From positions 16,629,966 through 16,693,965 of the forward strand of contig CM039467.1 of the NCBI GenBank assembly GCA_022414725.1: a stretch of DNA of 64,000 nucleotides, written 5' to 3'. The notes beneath the pieces are model-generated. The model saw nothing but the letters and a program-made list of their open reading frames with translations, was not told where the DNA came from and did not search any database. Both the position numbers and the translations under genes were made by a program. The stretch comes from Microglena sp. YARC. Lineage: Eukaryota; Chlorophyta; Chlorophyceae; Chlamydomonadales; Chlamydomonadaceae. Shown in pieces: positions 23,057 to 33,702 of the stretch. Positions within the stretch are counted from its first letter, which is position 1. Every line of letters starts with the position of its first letter.

Positions 23057-26000
23057 TCATTTGTGGGCCATCGCTATGTAAAGGCAACTGCTCAGATCCA
23101 CATCAAACTGGTTCTCTAGCTCGCCAGGTAGGATCAGCTTTCCCTTCCACCCAGCTTCTATGATCTGGTCCAAAATCACACCTGTGTAGTTATTAGGGAA
23201 CGGCAACTAATATTAGTGTTTGAAAAAGTAATAATAACTAATGTTATTACAGTGTCACAATAATATTAGTTGTTCAAATAAATTCGAAATTCTGGTGAGA
23301 CGGCTCGTCCGACTAATATTATATAATAATATTTAATAATATTTATTCACTAATATTATACAACATAGCCGACCCCTAGTAGTTATCGAGTGTCAGGTGT
23401 AAGTCACTAAGGGAGAGTTTTGTTTCAGTTCAGAAAGTGGGTTACCTGGTAGCTTCATTGGTTTAGGCCTCCTCTAGGGACAGAGTCCTTGAACACCCCA
23501 GGGCGGCCCTACTAAAGCTACCAGGACTCTGCCACTGGAGAGGGGCAGCGCCCCCCGAGAGCTGGGGGGGCTGGGGGTCTCAGGTAGCGAGCATTTCAGC
23601 CAAAACGGGGTGTCAGGTAGCGATCGGGATAGGTATCGGAACAAATCCCTGGTGTAAGGTATATAGTAAGTAGTCAATCGATCAATTTGGTAGCTCACCA
23701 GGGGGCTCATAGTCCTCTAAGCGTTCTGTGCATGAATTCATCAAGTAAATACAAGACAGGGCACCTTATACAAATACAGCACCGTTATTATTTGTATATA
23801 TTTACTGTCCATTCAATTAATCATATATTTACTGTTCATTCAATTAATCATATATTTACTGTTCATTCATTCATTCAATCAATCAATCAATCAATCGATC
23901 AATTATTACGTGTATATTCAGTTAATCAAGCCATGTGCCAGCTCACCAGGGGGCTCATAGTCTTCTAAGCGTTTTGTGCATGTATTCATCAATTCAATAC
24001 ACGACAGGGTACCTTCAACAAATACAACAACATTATTATCATATATTTCATGTTCAATTCATTAATCATTTACATGTATATTCACTTAATAAATCCATGT
24101 GCCAGCTCACCAGGGGGCTCGTAGTCCCCTAAGCGTTCTGTGCATGAATTCATCAATTAAAAACAAGACAGGTCAACTTATACAAATACAACAACATTAG
24201 TATCATGTACTTCAATAATAAATGTGCAATCAATTAATAATTTACTTATGTATTTAGTGATACAAGCCATGTGGCAGCTCACCAGGGGGCTCTTGGTCCT
24301 CCACGTGTTCTGAGCATGTATTCATAAATTAAATACTAGACAGGGTACCTTAAACAAATACAAATACATTATTTTGATTATTATTATAATTATGATTATT
24401 AAAATTATGATTACTATAATTATTATAATACTAATCATTATTATAATAATAATAATTCTTATTATAACAATAAAAAAAAAAAAAAAAAAATATTATTATT
24501 ATTATTATTATTTTATATTTCCTGTTCATTCAAATCATTTTTGTTCAATCAATCAATACATCATTTATATTCAGTTAATCAAGCCATGTGGCAGCTCACC
24601 AGGGGGCTCGTATTCCCCTACGATTTCTGTGAATGTATGGACCGATTAAATACGAGACAGGCCAAGACAGGGTTTAATACATATTGCATACATATAATAA
24701 TATAAATATCCTGAGGCACATTATTATGTAGATCTGCAGTTTGCTAGCCTTGCTCTTGGCGCTGCTTTGGCAGAAGGCACGCACATGCCTTTGCCTTTGC
24801 AAGGGATTTTTGTAATCTTTTTTTGGCGACGCCGTGGAAATCCTTTTTGAGCAAGAAAGCTTAGGGCTCAAAAATAGTCCAGACAGCTAAGCAGGGGGCT
24901 CGTAATAAAATAAAATAAATCCTGAGACCTGCTGAGACACATTAATACGCAGTTCTGCAGTACTCGAAAGCTTAGGGCTCAAACAGAGTCCAGGCAGCTA
25001 AATAGAGGGCTCGTAGGCCTCCCAGAGTTCTGTGCATGTATTCATCAATTAAATACAAGACAGGGTACGCTATACAAATACAAAAACACGAGGGGGGGGC
25101 AAAAAAAAGCTGCCGTACCGCACCTTCGCTTTGGATAGAGCCTATCCTCAAACTATATAAAAAAAAAAGTTTTTTTTTTTGAGCCAAAAATAAAGTTGTA
25201 CAAAAGTTAGAGGGGTCCAAAGTTTTTTTCAACCAAAGCGGCCCAAATCTTAACTTCGCGATAAATCACGTTTGGGTAACCCGATGAAAGATGTAAGAGC
25301 ATAACTGAAATGGGCTTTAAAAGATCTTTCGAATGACCCCCATTTTAGGGGGGGTAGGGTGAGGTAATTGGGTTTTAGGAGGGGGGGGGGGGGGGGGTAA
25401 AAAAACTTTTAGCCAACTTTATTTATTCCCTCTTTTTGTTTGAAACGTCCACAATTCCAACTCCCATCTGAATCGGACACCATATCGAAGGTGCGGTCCA
25501 AAATCTGTCTTTCTGCCCCCCCCCCTGCAAAAACATTATTATTTTATATTTCCTGTTCATTTAATTAATAATTCCTGTTCATTCAATAAAGCACTCCTGG
25601 TCATTCAATTAATCAGTCCTGGTCATTCAATTAATCAGTCCTGGTCATTCAATTAATCAGTCCTGGTCATTCAATTAATCAGTCCTGGTCATTCAATTAA
25701 TCATTTATGTGTATATTCAGTTAACCAAGTCATGTGCCAGCTCACCAGGGGGCTCGTAGTCCTCTAAGCTTCATGTGCATGTATTCATCAACTCAATACA
25801 AGACAGGGTAAGTTATATAAATACAACACCATTCTGATTATATATTTACTGTTCATTTAATTAATAATTTACGTGTATATTCAGTTAATCAAGCCATGCG
25901 CCAGCTCACCAGGGGGCTCGTAGTCCTCAGAGACTTCTGTGGTGTAGTGTCGAAGTAGCACCCTTAGTTTGGGGCTAGACAAGGTCACTACCATATGGCT

Positions 26001-29000
26001 TCCCGCAGCACAAGCTCCAGCTAGGGCCAGGAACAGGTCAGGCGACGCCGATGGTAACAGATGCTCCATCACATCCTCTATGATCTGCATCAGGATTTGG
26101 GGTAAGGGTTTAGGATGCTCTGACATTTAGGGTGCTCTAACATTTAAGGTAAGGGTTTAGGATGCTCCATCACATCCTCTATGATCTGCATCAGAGTTTA
26201 GGGTAAGGGTTTAGGATGCTCTAACATTTAGGGTACGAGTTTAGGATGCTCCGTCACATCCTCTATGATCTGCATCAGGGTTTAGGGTAAGGTTCTTAGG
26301 GTTTAGGATGCTCCATCACATCCTCTATGATCTGCAGCAGGGTTTAGGGAAAAGGTCTTAGGGTTTAGGATGCTCTAACACATCCTCTATGATCTGCAGC
26401 AGGGTTTAGGAGAAGGGGTTTGGGGTTTAGGATGCTCCAACACATCCTTTAAGATCTGTATGAGGGTTTAGGGCAAGGGTTTTAGGGTTTAGATGCTCCA
26501 TCACATCCAGTATGATCAGCAGCGGGGTTTAGGGTAAAGGTTTAGGGTGCTATGACACATCCTCTATGATCTGCAGCATGCTTTAGGAGAAGGGATTTTT
26601 GGTATGGGGTTTAGGATGCTTTAACACACCCTACATGATCTTCAGCAGGGTTTAGGGTAAGGGGGTTAGGGAAAGGGTTTTAGGGTTTTGGATACTCCAA
26701 GACATCCTCTATGATCCGCAGCAGGGTTTAGGGTAAGGGTTTTGGGGTTTAGGATGCTCCAACACATCCTCTATGATCTGCAGCAGGGTTTAGAGCAAGG
26801 GTTTTAGGGTTTAGGATGCTCCATCACATCCTCTATGATCTGCAGCAGGGTTTAAAAGGAAAGTAAAGGTTTAGGGTGCTATGACACATCCTCTATGATC
26901 TGCAGCATGCTTTAGGAGAAGGGATTTTTGGTATGGGGTTTAGGATGCTTCAACACATCCTACATGATCTTCAGCAGGGTTTAGGGTAAGGGGTTTAGAG
27001 TACGGGTTTGGGGGTTTTGGATGCTCCAAGACATCCTCTATGATCCGCAGCAGGGTTTAGGGTAAGGGTTTTGGGGGTTAGGATGCTCCAACACATCCTC
27101 TATGATCTGCTGTAGGGTTTAGCAGAGGGAGGGTCATAGTAAGAGGTTTGGGGTATGGGATGGAAGCTTTAACACTGGTGGAGAGTATTTGCTATCGGAG
27201 CGACAGGTGGCACCGGAATAGAGTGCAGCAGGTCAAAGCCACGGTCTACGACAGGGCCAGGGGCCAGTATGAAGGAGCTGCCTAGAAGCCGCTACTAAAA
27301 GCCGAAAAGAAAGACCCTGGTACAGTTAGGGCTTTTAGATCTAGCAAAGCCGCCAGGCACACCCACCACAACTGTTGGCTTGCTGGAATCAAAACCAATG
27401 GATATCAAACGATTGAACTTGCCTTCAGGGTTGTGCGCGCCGCAGATAGCCACAAGCCCGGAACAGTAAGTGTTGTGGCTGTTAATGATAGCTGATGGGG
27501 CTAGTCGCGGTCGGGGCAACTAATGGTTCATACCTGAGATTGTGTCCAGTCTGAACTGGTCTGATCTGAGAAACAGTACCCCCAGATCTGATATGAGATG
27601 TAGTACCCCCAGATCTGGTCTGAGATATTGTACCCCCTGATCTGAGATATAGTACACCCATGTGCGTGTTGCCACGTGGTGCCAAGGGAGGAGTGTTGTG
27701 GCAGCTAAGATGATAGCTGAGGGGTCCAGTTGTGGGTCCCTCCCTTGGCACCAACTGGCATCACGCACGTGGGTGTCTGGTAGCCATTCAGCTCCTAAGC
27801 TGCTTCCCAGCTACTTATGCACTGGCATCCTGAAGAGACTATCCTGTTGCTATCTCGTAATGATAACGCCTGGTGGGGCGTGGTATTAAGGGAGTCCTGT
27901 CTTACGGCGGTAGGGAACGGGCTGCTACTTTACCTGGACAAAGCTACCATGGCGGTTGACAGCGACCGCGAACACTCAAGCGCACCCGTGGGGATTCGAA
28001 CCCGGCACCTACATTGTTCAAGTAGCTCTGCCATTGAGCCATTAGTTGAACGGGGATTGCTATCTTGTAACTAGTTCACTGTTCTTATCTATGCTCCAAC
28101 AGCAAGGGCTTTTAGAGGGGTGGGGTACGGGGGATGGTAACATAATGGTGCCCCACTGAACTCTATCAGTGGGAACAACTTGACGGCGTCGTGCGGGACT
28201 CATGGACACACAAAAAGAAAAAAGAAACGTAGTCACAACTATTGGCTTGCTGGGGTCTTAACCAATGGATATCAAACGGTCAAACATGCTCTCAGGGTTG
28301 TGCACATCGCCGATAGCCGCATGACCAGTACAGTTAGGGCGTTTGGACCTCCCCAAGCCCCCATACACACTCACCACTATTGTTGGCTTGCTGAAGTTGA
28401 AACCAATGGATATCAAACAGTCAAACATGCCCTCAGGGCGGGGCACATCTCCAATAGCCGCATGCCCAGTACAGTTAAGGATTTTAGACCTCCCAAGCCC
28501 CCATACGCACTCACCACTATTGTTGGCTTGCTTGAGTCGAAACCAATGGTTTTCAAACGGTCAAACATGCTCTCGGGGTTGTGCACATCGCCGATAGCTA
28601 CATGCCGAGTACAGTTAGGGCTTAGATCTCCTAAAGCCTGCATCTTCTGTGGTTCAGCACAGCCAAGTGGGCAAGTTAATTCAGTTTGCTGATCACCTTA
28701 TGTAATTCATTGCAATTCGGTGCATACAGTTCAGTCTTAGATCTCCCAAAGCATCCATCGTCTGCATTGTATAACAGCGAAGTGAGGTGAGTTAATTCAG
28801 TTCGCTGACCACCTTTTGCAATTCATTGCAATTGAGTGCATACTGTGCAGGCTTTGATCTCCCGAAGCATCCATCTTCTGAAGTGTAGAACAGCCAAGTG
28901 ATGTGACATAATAAATAAATAAATAAATAAATAAGTAGCACGCCTTACTACAAGGCGTGAGGTTGAGGGGGCCAATCTGTTTGCTTGCACTGGGGCCAAC

Positions 29001-29302
29001 CACGAAAGGCGAGTTAATTCAGTTGGCTGATCACCTTTCGTACTATTTTGCAATTCAGTGCATACAGTTCAGGCTTAGATCTCCCAAAGTATCCATCTTC
29101 TTAAGTGTAGAACAGCCAAGCGGGTAAGTTAATTCAGTTTGCTGATCACCTTATGTAATTCATAGCACTTCGGTGCATACAGTTTAGTCTTAGATCTCCC
29201 GAAGCATCCATCTTCTGCAGTGTAGAACAGCCAAGCGATGTGACTGAATTCAGTTTTTTTGTGTTTGGCCCCAGTGCAAGTTAATGGCTGCCCCCCCCCC
29301 CC

Positions 29303-29352
<50 letters not shown>

Positions 29353-32300
29353 GACACCCCTGGCCACTTTATTCACCATGTACAAGTTTGTAGGCTTCGG
29401 AGGTTAGGGCTAACCTCGAACAAAATTAGCCCTATTAGGGCTACTAGCTAAATTAGCCCTAATAGTAACAATTAATAGAGCCAAACTTAGCCAAAACAAC
29501 CCAGAAAAGTGCCATGTGTGTAAAAGAGTGTTGTTATGCATCCTACTGACCTTTGTGGCAATTCTGTATGATCTGACCGTCATGAGTTCATGATGAAGTA
29601 GCTCATAACTGCGGGAGCGAACAAAGAGCGCCGTATTATTATATCAACACGTTACATTGGAGGAAAATATGTAAGTACATAACAGAATATGGCAAAAATC
29701 CTAGATGGGTCTGTCCAAACTATTAAGCACCGTTTATTTTTGGGGCTACGCAGGCTACGGACGACGGGCTACGACGGGCTACGTAGGGAACGAATGTAGG
29801 GCTACGTAGGGCTACGTAGGGTACGTAAGTCGGCCTATGTAGGGCTGCGTACGTAGGGCTACGTAGGGCACATACGACGGGAAAGGTAAGGCTACATACG
29901 ACGACATGCTATTTCTCTTCTCTTCACCTCTACTTAGCGCTAAAAATCCGGGATGTAATTTAGCCCTAATAGCGCTATTAGCGCTAAGGAGCTACGACCC
30001 CCCCTCCGAACCCTACAAGTTTGTATTCTTATAACATTATAGATAAATCGTATATTAGACGTATATGATGTATGTTATATGTAGTATAACATTATAGTAT
30101 AATGGTGTATTAGTCGTATATGATATATGTTATATTTATATTAAAACATTATAGTATAATTGTGTATTATTCATATATGATATATGTTATAAATATATAG
30201 TATAACATTCTAGTATAATCGTGTATTAGTCTTATATGATATAAGTTATGTATACATTATAACAGTATAGTATAATCGTGTATAGTCTAATATGATTTAT
30301 GTTATATATATTATAACACTATAGTATAATCGTATATTAGTCGTATATGATATATGTTATATATTATAACAGTGTAGTACAACTGTGCATGGTCTTATAT
30401 GATATATGTTATATCTATTATTACATTATAGTATAATCGTACATTAGTCATATATGATCAAGATGTATATAATATAACAGTATAGTATAACTGTGCATGG
30501 TCTTATATGATATATGCTACACATATTATAACATTTTAGTAAAAAAACATGCATAGTCTTATATGTAGGGTTGGGCCGACGTATGAACGTATACTCATAC
30601 GTTTATAAGCTCATACATATATCTACGCCGTATATTGTTTCTCGGAACGTATAAAAACGTATGAGTTGTACTTCGAAACGTTCCCGGCACTTCACTTTCT
30701 TGGTTTTCATTAAGTTCATCATTTAGATAGCTCATCGGAAAGCTGTTGACCTCCTTTATCACAATCTGCAATACAATTAACCTTCACATGTACTATTTTG
30801 TTTAAATGTGACCTACAGTTTAATTTAGATAACCAGGATGGCACACATATCAGAGCGCCACCTAGCCTTCCATTCCGCAAGATGTGTTCCTACGTGGGCT
30901 TGAAGGATTGATGGTGCAAGCCTAGTGCAATGTGAAGATGGACGATATTGCTAAACAGTTATATACTTATATTATTATAACCTGTAGCTGACTCACAGAG
31001 CTGCCTAGAAGCTGCTGCACACTTGGTCTGAAACCTGTAGCTGACTCACAGAGCTGCCTAGAAGCTGCAGCATACTTGGTCTGAAACCAGTAGCTGACTT
31101 AGGGGGCTGCGTGTAAATAATGATGTGACCATGGACAATATCAATACATTATTGGCATTGAATGGATCCCTAAGATTGGCACCGCACTTCTTGGTCGACG
31201 CGCTTTCTGGCCGTGATTTCTTTTTCTGAGATTTGGACAACCTGAGACCATGGACGAGTCCACCTACAAAAACAAAAACCAATCGTTGTTGTATACTGCA
31301 GTACAGTGCAATACACTGCAGTCCACTATCTTTATCAAGACCTGCCTGTGCTGAGACCATGGCCGAGTCCACCTACAAAAACAAAAACCAATCGTTGTTG
31401 TATACTGCAGTACAGTGCAGTACACTGCAGTACACTATCTTTATCAAGACCTGCCTGTGCTGAGACCATGGCCGAGTCCACCTACAAAAACAAAAACCAA
31501 TCGTTGTTGTATACTGCAGTACAGTGCAGGACATTGCAGTACACTGCAGTACACTATCTTTATCAAGACCTGCCTGCGCTGAGACCATGGCCGAGTCCAC
31601 CTCAAACACAGATGTCCCTTTTGGCCACCTTATCCGCCACGCCCGCGTATCAAAGCCTGAATTCAGAATGAGAACCTGTCGGACCCCGTCGTTCTTTGCC
31701 CATCCCAGGACGTGTTCGTCAATGACCACGGTGCGGCATGCCACGACATTTTGTAACAAAGTGTCCAGGGGTTGTGACAGCAACTGCTCCTCGAGCTCCT
31801 TGGGCAGGATGCGGTCTAGCACCAGACGGATGTAGGGGTCCTGTGGCGATGGTGAAAAAGATATGGAATCTAAAAACAAATGGGGAAAAAATGGGAATCC
31901 GACACTTGATGTGTTTGTCAATGACCATGGTGCGGCATGCGACGACATTTTGAAACGTGTCCAGAGGTTATGACAGCAACTGCTCCTTGAGCTCCTTGGG
32001 TATGATGCGGTCTAGCACTAGACGAATGTAGGGGTCCTGTGGTGGTGGTGAATTTGATCTGGAATCCGATGGAATCTAAAAAAATGTTTAAATCTTAATT
32101 TAGGGTGATTTGTTTTTTGTGTATTCTATTTTAAGTGGAAATCCCACACTTGATGTGCTCATCATCCCAAGCTCCAGCTCCTTGGGTAGGATGTAGGGGT
32201 CCTTTGGTGGTGGTGAATTGATATGGAATCTCAAAATTGTTTGAAATCTTAGTTTTTTTTATCCCACACTTGATGCGGCCTGGCACCAGATGGATGGTCA

Positions 32301-33130
32301 TTCCCCACCCGCTCAGTCACTCACACCCACACCCATGCACCTACAGGCACTGGCCCACACCCACGACCACCACCACACGACCACCACTTCCCGCTGGTGC
32401 TAGGCAGCACCCTGCTCCAACAACCATCCGGATGTAGGAGGCTTGTGGAGGTGGTGAATTTGATATTAATTCTTAAATTGTGTGAACTAAACAAATTGAG
32501 GTTAAAATCTCCCTCTTCATGTGTTTGGTAGGGGTCCTGTGGTGGTGGCAGTTGTGGTGGCTAAAGGTTCAGGGTTTAGTCAAACTGTGGTGGTTCTGAT
32601 ATCGAATTGAAATTTCACTTTTAATCATAACTAATATCACAGATTTGATTAAAATCTCGGAATTTGTAGAAAATCTAAATAGTTGTATGTTGGGGCAGGG
32701 TGCTGCCTAGCACTAGCGGAGATTGGTGGTCGTGTGGTGGTGGTGGTGGATGTGGGTCAGTGCCTGTGGGGGTGTGGGGGTGGGTGTGAGTGGGTGGGGA
32801 GGGGTTTATCATGTCTATCCCTTACCTTGAAGGCATGTGATCACCACATTACCCTCTCTCCCCTATCCCACCTCTCATGATTTCACACATAAACACCCTC
32901 CCTCCCCCTCCTACAAGTTCCCTCCCACCCTCCTCCCTCCTCTACCCCCAACCCCACCCCCACCCTCACATCTTCACACCTTCACTCTCAGACCTGCATC
33001 TGCAAAGGTGGCCCCCAGCAGTTCCTCCCCTCCCCCCCCCCCCTCCCCCACACACTTTCACACCTTCACAACTCCACCTTAGGACCACACCTGCACCACT
33101 CCGCCACAGGCAGCCCACATGCTCACCATG

Positions 33131-33181
<51 letters not shown>

Positions 33182-33440
33182 CCCACACATACTCCCCTGC
33201 ATCATAGACCACATGCTCATCATGCTGGTACTCCCCTCCCTCCACCCTTCTCCCTAACACCATCACACCTTCACCCTAGAACCACACCTGCACAGAGGGC
33301 CCCCTGCAGTCTGGCTGCCGCTTGTCGAGCAGGCTAAAGCTCGCGTGCCATCGTCTGAACGCATTTATCGCAGCTTCCGCCTCGACGGTGCTGAAGTCGT
33401 TCCACACGCCATCGGCTGCGTGCGCGTGCGGCAAGGGCAT
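23057..33440 (-). CDS. LCMT/Ppm1-family SAM-dependent methyltransferase
   Basis: Six minus-strand exons: 33440-33288, 31840-31570, 31225-31183, 28620-28515, 26084-25910 and 23181-23057. Lengths 153, 271, 43, 106, 175 and 125 nt sum to 873, so all phases close on a 290-aa protein ending YIAMAHK. Family signatures appear in the expected order: DPYIRLVL (residue 52), CRTVVIDEHV, the SAM motif RQVLILNSGFDTRAWRI (105-121) and the acidic strand VFEVD. These are followed by CTRHVAIGDV, GFDSSKPTIVIIEDVMEHL (spanning exons 4-5), ACAAGSHMVV and the C-terminal IIEAGWKGKL. The family methylates carboxylates such as the PP2A C-terminal leucine, or other small-molecule acids; the substrate here is unknown. 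The start is the first ATG in exon 1, and no transit peptide is obvious. The acceptor of exon 4 (CTAAG) is weak but is supported by upstream copies of the same junction. Nearly every exon edge is flanked by duplicates. Confidence 0.9.
23220..23365. repeat. AT-rich palindromic insertion
   Basis: Rich in ACTAATATTA and its inverse, with a central GGTGAGACGGCTCGTCCGAC. It lies in the last intron of the methyltransferase gene. It may be a small fold-back element. Confidence 0.5.
23366..23689. other. Intronic sequence, no feature assigned
   Basis: Lies in the last intron of the methyltransferase gene between the AT-rich insertion and the donor-side array. Contains GGTGTCAGGTAGCGA-type short duplications near 23575-23625. 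Nothing coding was recognised. Confidence 0.4.
23690..25905 (-). repeat. Donor-side copies of methyltransferase exon 5
   Basis: Exon 5 ends on the minus strand with GACTACGAGCCCCCTG|GTGAGC. Copies of this end plus the first intron bases (GGTGAGCTGGCACATGGC, then AT-rich sequence ending in TACCCTGTCTTGT) start near 25755, 24615, 24298, 24123, 23955 and 23715. Weaker relics lie near 25015 and 24900. Spacing is 160-320 bp where uninterrupted. Inserted sequences include repeat I, an A/T microsatellite (24375-24525) and a TCAATTAATCAGTCCTGGTCAT array (25590-25700). Confidence 0.85.
25095..25250. repeat. Repeat I, inverted relative to 12490-12620
   Basis: Shares TATCCTCAAACTATATAAAA, then GAGCCAAAAATAAAGTTGTAC, then AGAGGGGTCCAAAG and CCAAAGCGGC with the reverse complement of the PRP3-intron copy. 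The following 25251-25520 is unassigned and includes a poly-G run. Confidence 0.8.
26085..27125 (-). repeat. Acceptor-side copies of methyltransferase exon 5, with TTTAGGG-like spacers
   Basis: The true junction is CTGATGCAG|ATCATAGAGGATGTGATGGA. About 13 copies of this junction follow upstream in transcription order, each keeping a TGCAG acceptor and about 25-30 coding bases (ATCATAGAGGATGTGNTGGA). The intron part of each unit is made of CCCTAAACCCTTACCC, so the + strand reads GGGTTTAGGGTAAGGGTTTAGG. These are interstitial telomere-like words used as a polypyrimidine tract, not a chromosome end. Confidence 0.9.
27126..27314. repeat. Repeat F and repeat B fragments
   Basis: GAGAGTATTTGCTATCGGAGCGACAGGTGGC matches one end of repeat F. 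GAGCTGCCTAGAAGCCGCTACTAAAAGCCG is a repeat-B terminus. Both lie within an intron of the methyltransferase gene. Confidence 0.6.
27654..27780. repeat. Short fold-back
   Basis: ACACCCATGTGCGTGTTGCC with TGGTGCCAAGGGAGG at the left and the inverse CCTCCCTTGGCACCA with CACGCACGTGGGTGT at the right, around a loop of about 35 bp. The loop (GATGATAGCTGAGGGG) is also similar to 27484-27505. Three CCCCCAGATCTG-type units lie just upstream (27555-27655). Confidence 0.65.
27862..28060 (-). repeat. tRNA-derived SINE (repeat G)
   Basis: On the minus strand the head contains a good pol III A box (TGGCTCAATGG, 28041-28031) and a perfect B box (GGTTCGAATCC, 28002-27992). D-arm and T-arm stems are recognisable, but the acceptor stem does not pair, so it is not a functional tRNA. 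The body (GGTAGCTTTGTCCAGG...TACCACGCCCCACC) is shared with 17418-17560; a partial relative lies at 60425-60520. Confidence 0.8.
28621..29235 (-). repeat. Acceptor-side copies of methyltransferase exon 4
   Basis: Four units carry GGGAGATCTAAG followed by CTGAACTGTATGC (positions near 28735, 28860, 29080 and 29195). They correspond to the exon 4 junction GGAGATCTAAG|CCCTAACTGTAC. Their presence supports that non-pyrimidine-rich junction as the real acceptor. A reverse repeat-D element with an (ATAA)n tail is inserted at about 28905-29000. Confidence 0.75.
29236..30984. repeat. Intronic simple and tandem repeats
   Basis: (CA)n at about 29305-29350; GGGCTACGTAGG words at 29745-29880; TAGCCCTAATAG words at 29400-29470 and 29955-29985. 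An AT-rich ~60-bp array of about nine units (TATATGATATATGTTATAT, AACATTATAGTATAATCGT) runs from 30040 to 30580. An ACGTATGA/TCATACGT palindromic patch lies at 30585-30675. No exon was recognised in 29236-30984. Confidence 0.7.
30985..31110. repeat. Triplicated repeat-B terminus
   Basis: CTGTAGCTGACTCACAGAGC with TGCCTAGAAGCTGC occurs twice in full and once truncated, at about 30984, 31034 and 31086. It is a tandem-duplicated MITE end. Confidence 0.75.
31228..31569 (-). repeat. Donor-side array of methyltransferase exon 2 with microexon-like units
   Basis: Exon 2 ends GTGGACTCGGCCATGGTC...CAGGCAG|GTCTTG. Three further copies of this end follow at 109-119 bp spacing (ACCATGG blocks near 31467, 31358 and 31249). 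In the copies the coding segment is preceded by TTTTTGTAG, so each has an acceptor-like and a donor-like site around a ~31-nt microexon. The copy nearest exon 3 has lost the donor side and leads into the exon 3 acceptor (AAATCTCAG). Confidence 0.85.
31900..32560 (-). pseudogene. Acceptor-side copies of methyltransferase exon 2
   Basis: A long copy at about 32053-31905 repeats exon 2 codons from the CCACAG|GACCCCTACAT junction through the VIDEH region, with indels that break the frame. Shorter relics of the junction (TAGGGGTCCTNTGGTGGTGG on the + strand) occur near 32185, 32290, 32435 and 32530, increasingly decayed with distance from the true exon. Confidence 0.85.
32320..32805. repeat. ~95-bp inverted pair in methyltransferase intron 1
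   Basis: The segment at about 32325-32420 (CAGGCACTGGCCCACACCCA...GGTGCTAGGCAGCACCCTGC) is repeated inverted at about 32693-32790. It overlaps the exon-edge copies of this intron and could form a hairpin in the pre-mRNA. Confidence 0.75.
32806..33287 (-). repeat. Donor-side copies of methyltransferase exon 1 and a long poly-C run
   Basis: Exon 1 ends CTGCAGGGGGCCCTCTGTGCAG|GTGTGG. Similar ends lie near 33090 (GTGGTGCAGGTGTGG) and 33015 (GGGGGCCACCTTTGCAG), each followed by the same GAAGGTGTGA intron start. A C-tract of about 50 bases at 33134-33178 separates two of them. Confidence 0.75.
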
Positions 33441-33702
33441 GGAGGCGCGAGGGCTAGTCTTGGGGCTGAAAACTTGCTCCCTGGTTTCTAAGATTCTCGG
33501 AAGTGGGGAGTAAAAAAAACGCAGACGGTCAGCAGTCCAGAGTTGTCTGATCAAACTCGCAACAATTGTGCTTCTTGTTATTCTGCGGGTTAAATTGACC
33601 AGTCGGGGGACGATGCAATGGATGGAATCGGGAACGACAGAGGGGGCTAGATGAGAGGACGCGTGGCGTGGCTGAAGGAATAGGGCAGTTTCCTTCAGAA
33701 AA
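33441..33702. promoter_or_regulatory. Upstream region of the methyltransferase gene
   Basis: The 5' flank of the minus-strand methyltransferase gene and possibly of a plus-strand frame at 33703. It is repeat-free and GC-balanced, unlike its surroundings, which fits a promoter. No specific element was identified. Confidence 0.35.

Larger units (their letters stand above)
27315..28500 (-). pseudogene. Three extra copies of methyltransferase exon 4
   Basis: Copies of exon 4 (28620-28515) occur at about 28480-28380, 28345-28230 and 27480-27350. The nearest is open across the whole exon and keeps the AATAGTG|GTGAGT donor (peptide core GFNFSKPTIV). The middle one has a stop (GGTTAAGAC) in place of GGTTTCGAC. 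The most distant is open but has lost the donor (GTGGGT) and the aspartate of the IGDV motif. Exon 4 at 28620 was chosen because it alone has an acceptor (CTAAG) in the right phase. Confidence 0.8.

Noticed and set aside
26120..27125. Chromosome end (TTTAGGG repeats)
   Set aside because: The words are interrupted in every unit by a splice junction of the methyltransferase exon and lie inside an intron.
27960..28060. Functional tRNA gene
   Set aside because: A and B boxes and the D and T arms are present, but the acceptor stem does not pair and the body is a dispersed repeat; called a tRNA-derived SINE.
31373..31948. Single 191-codon methyltransferase frame as the gene
   Set aside because: It runs from intron through exon 2 into the microexon array; only 31840-31570 is real coding sequence, as shown by phase-compatible neighbouring exons.
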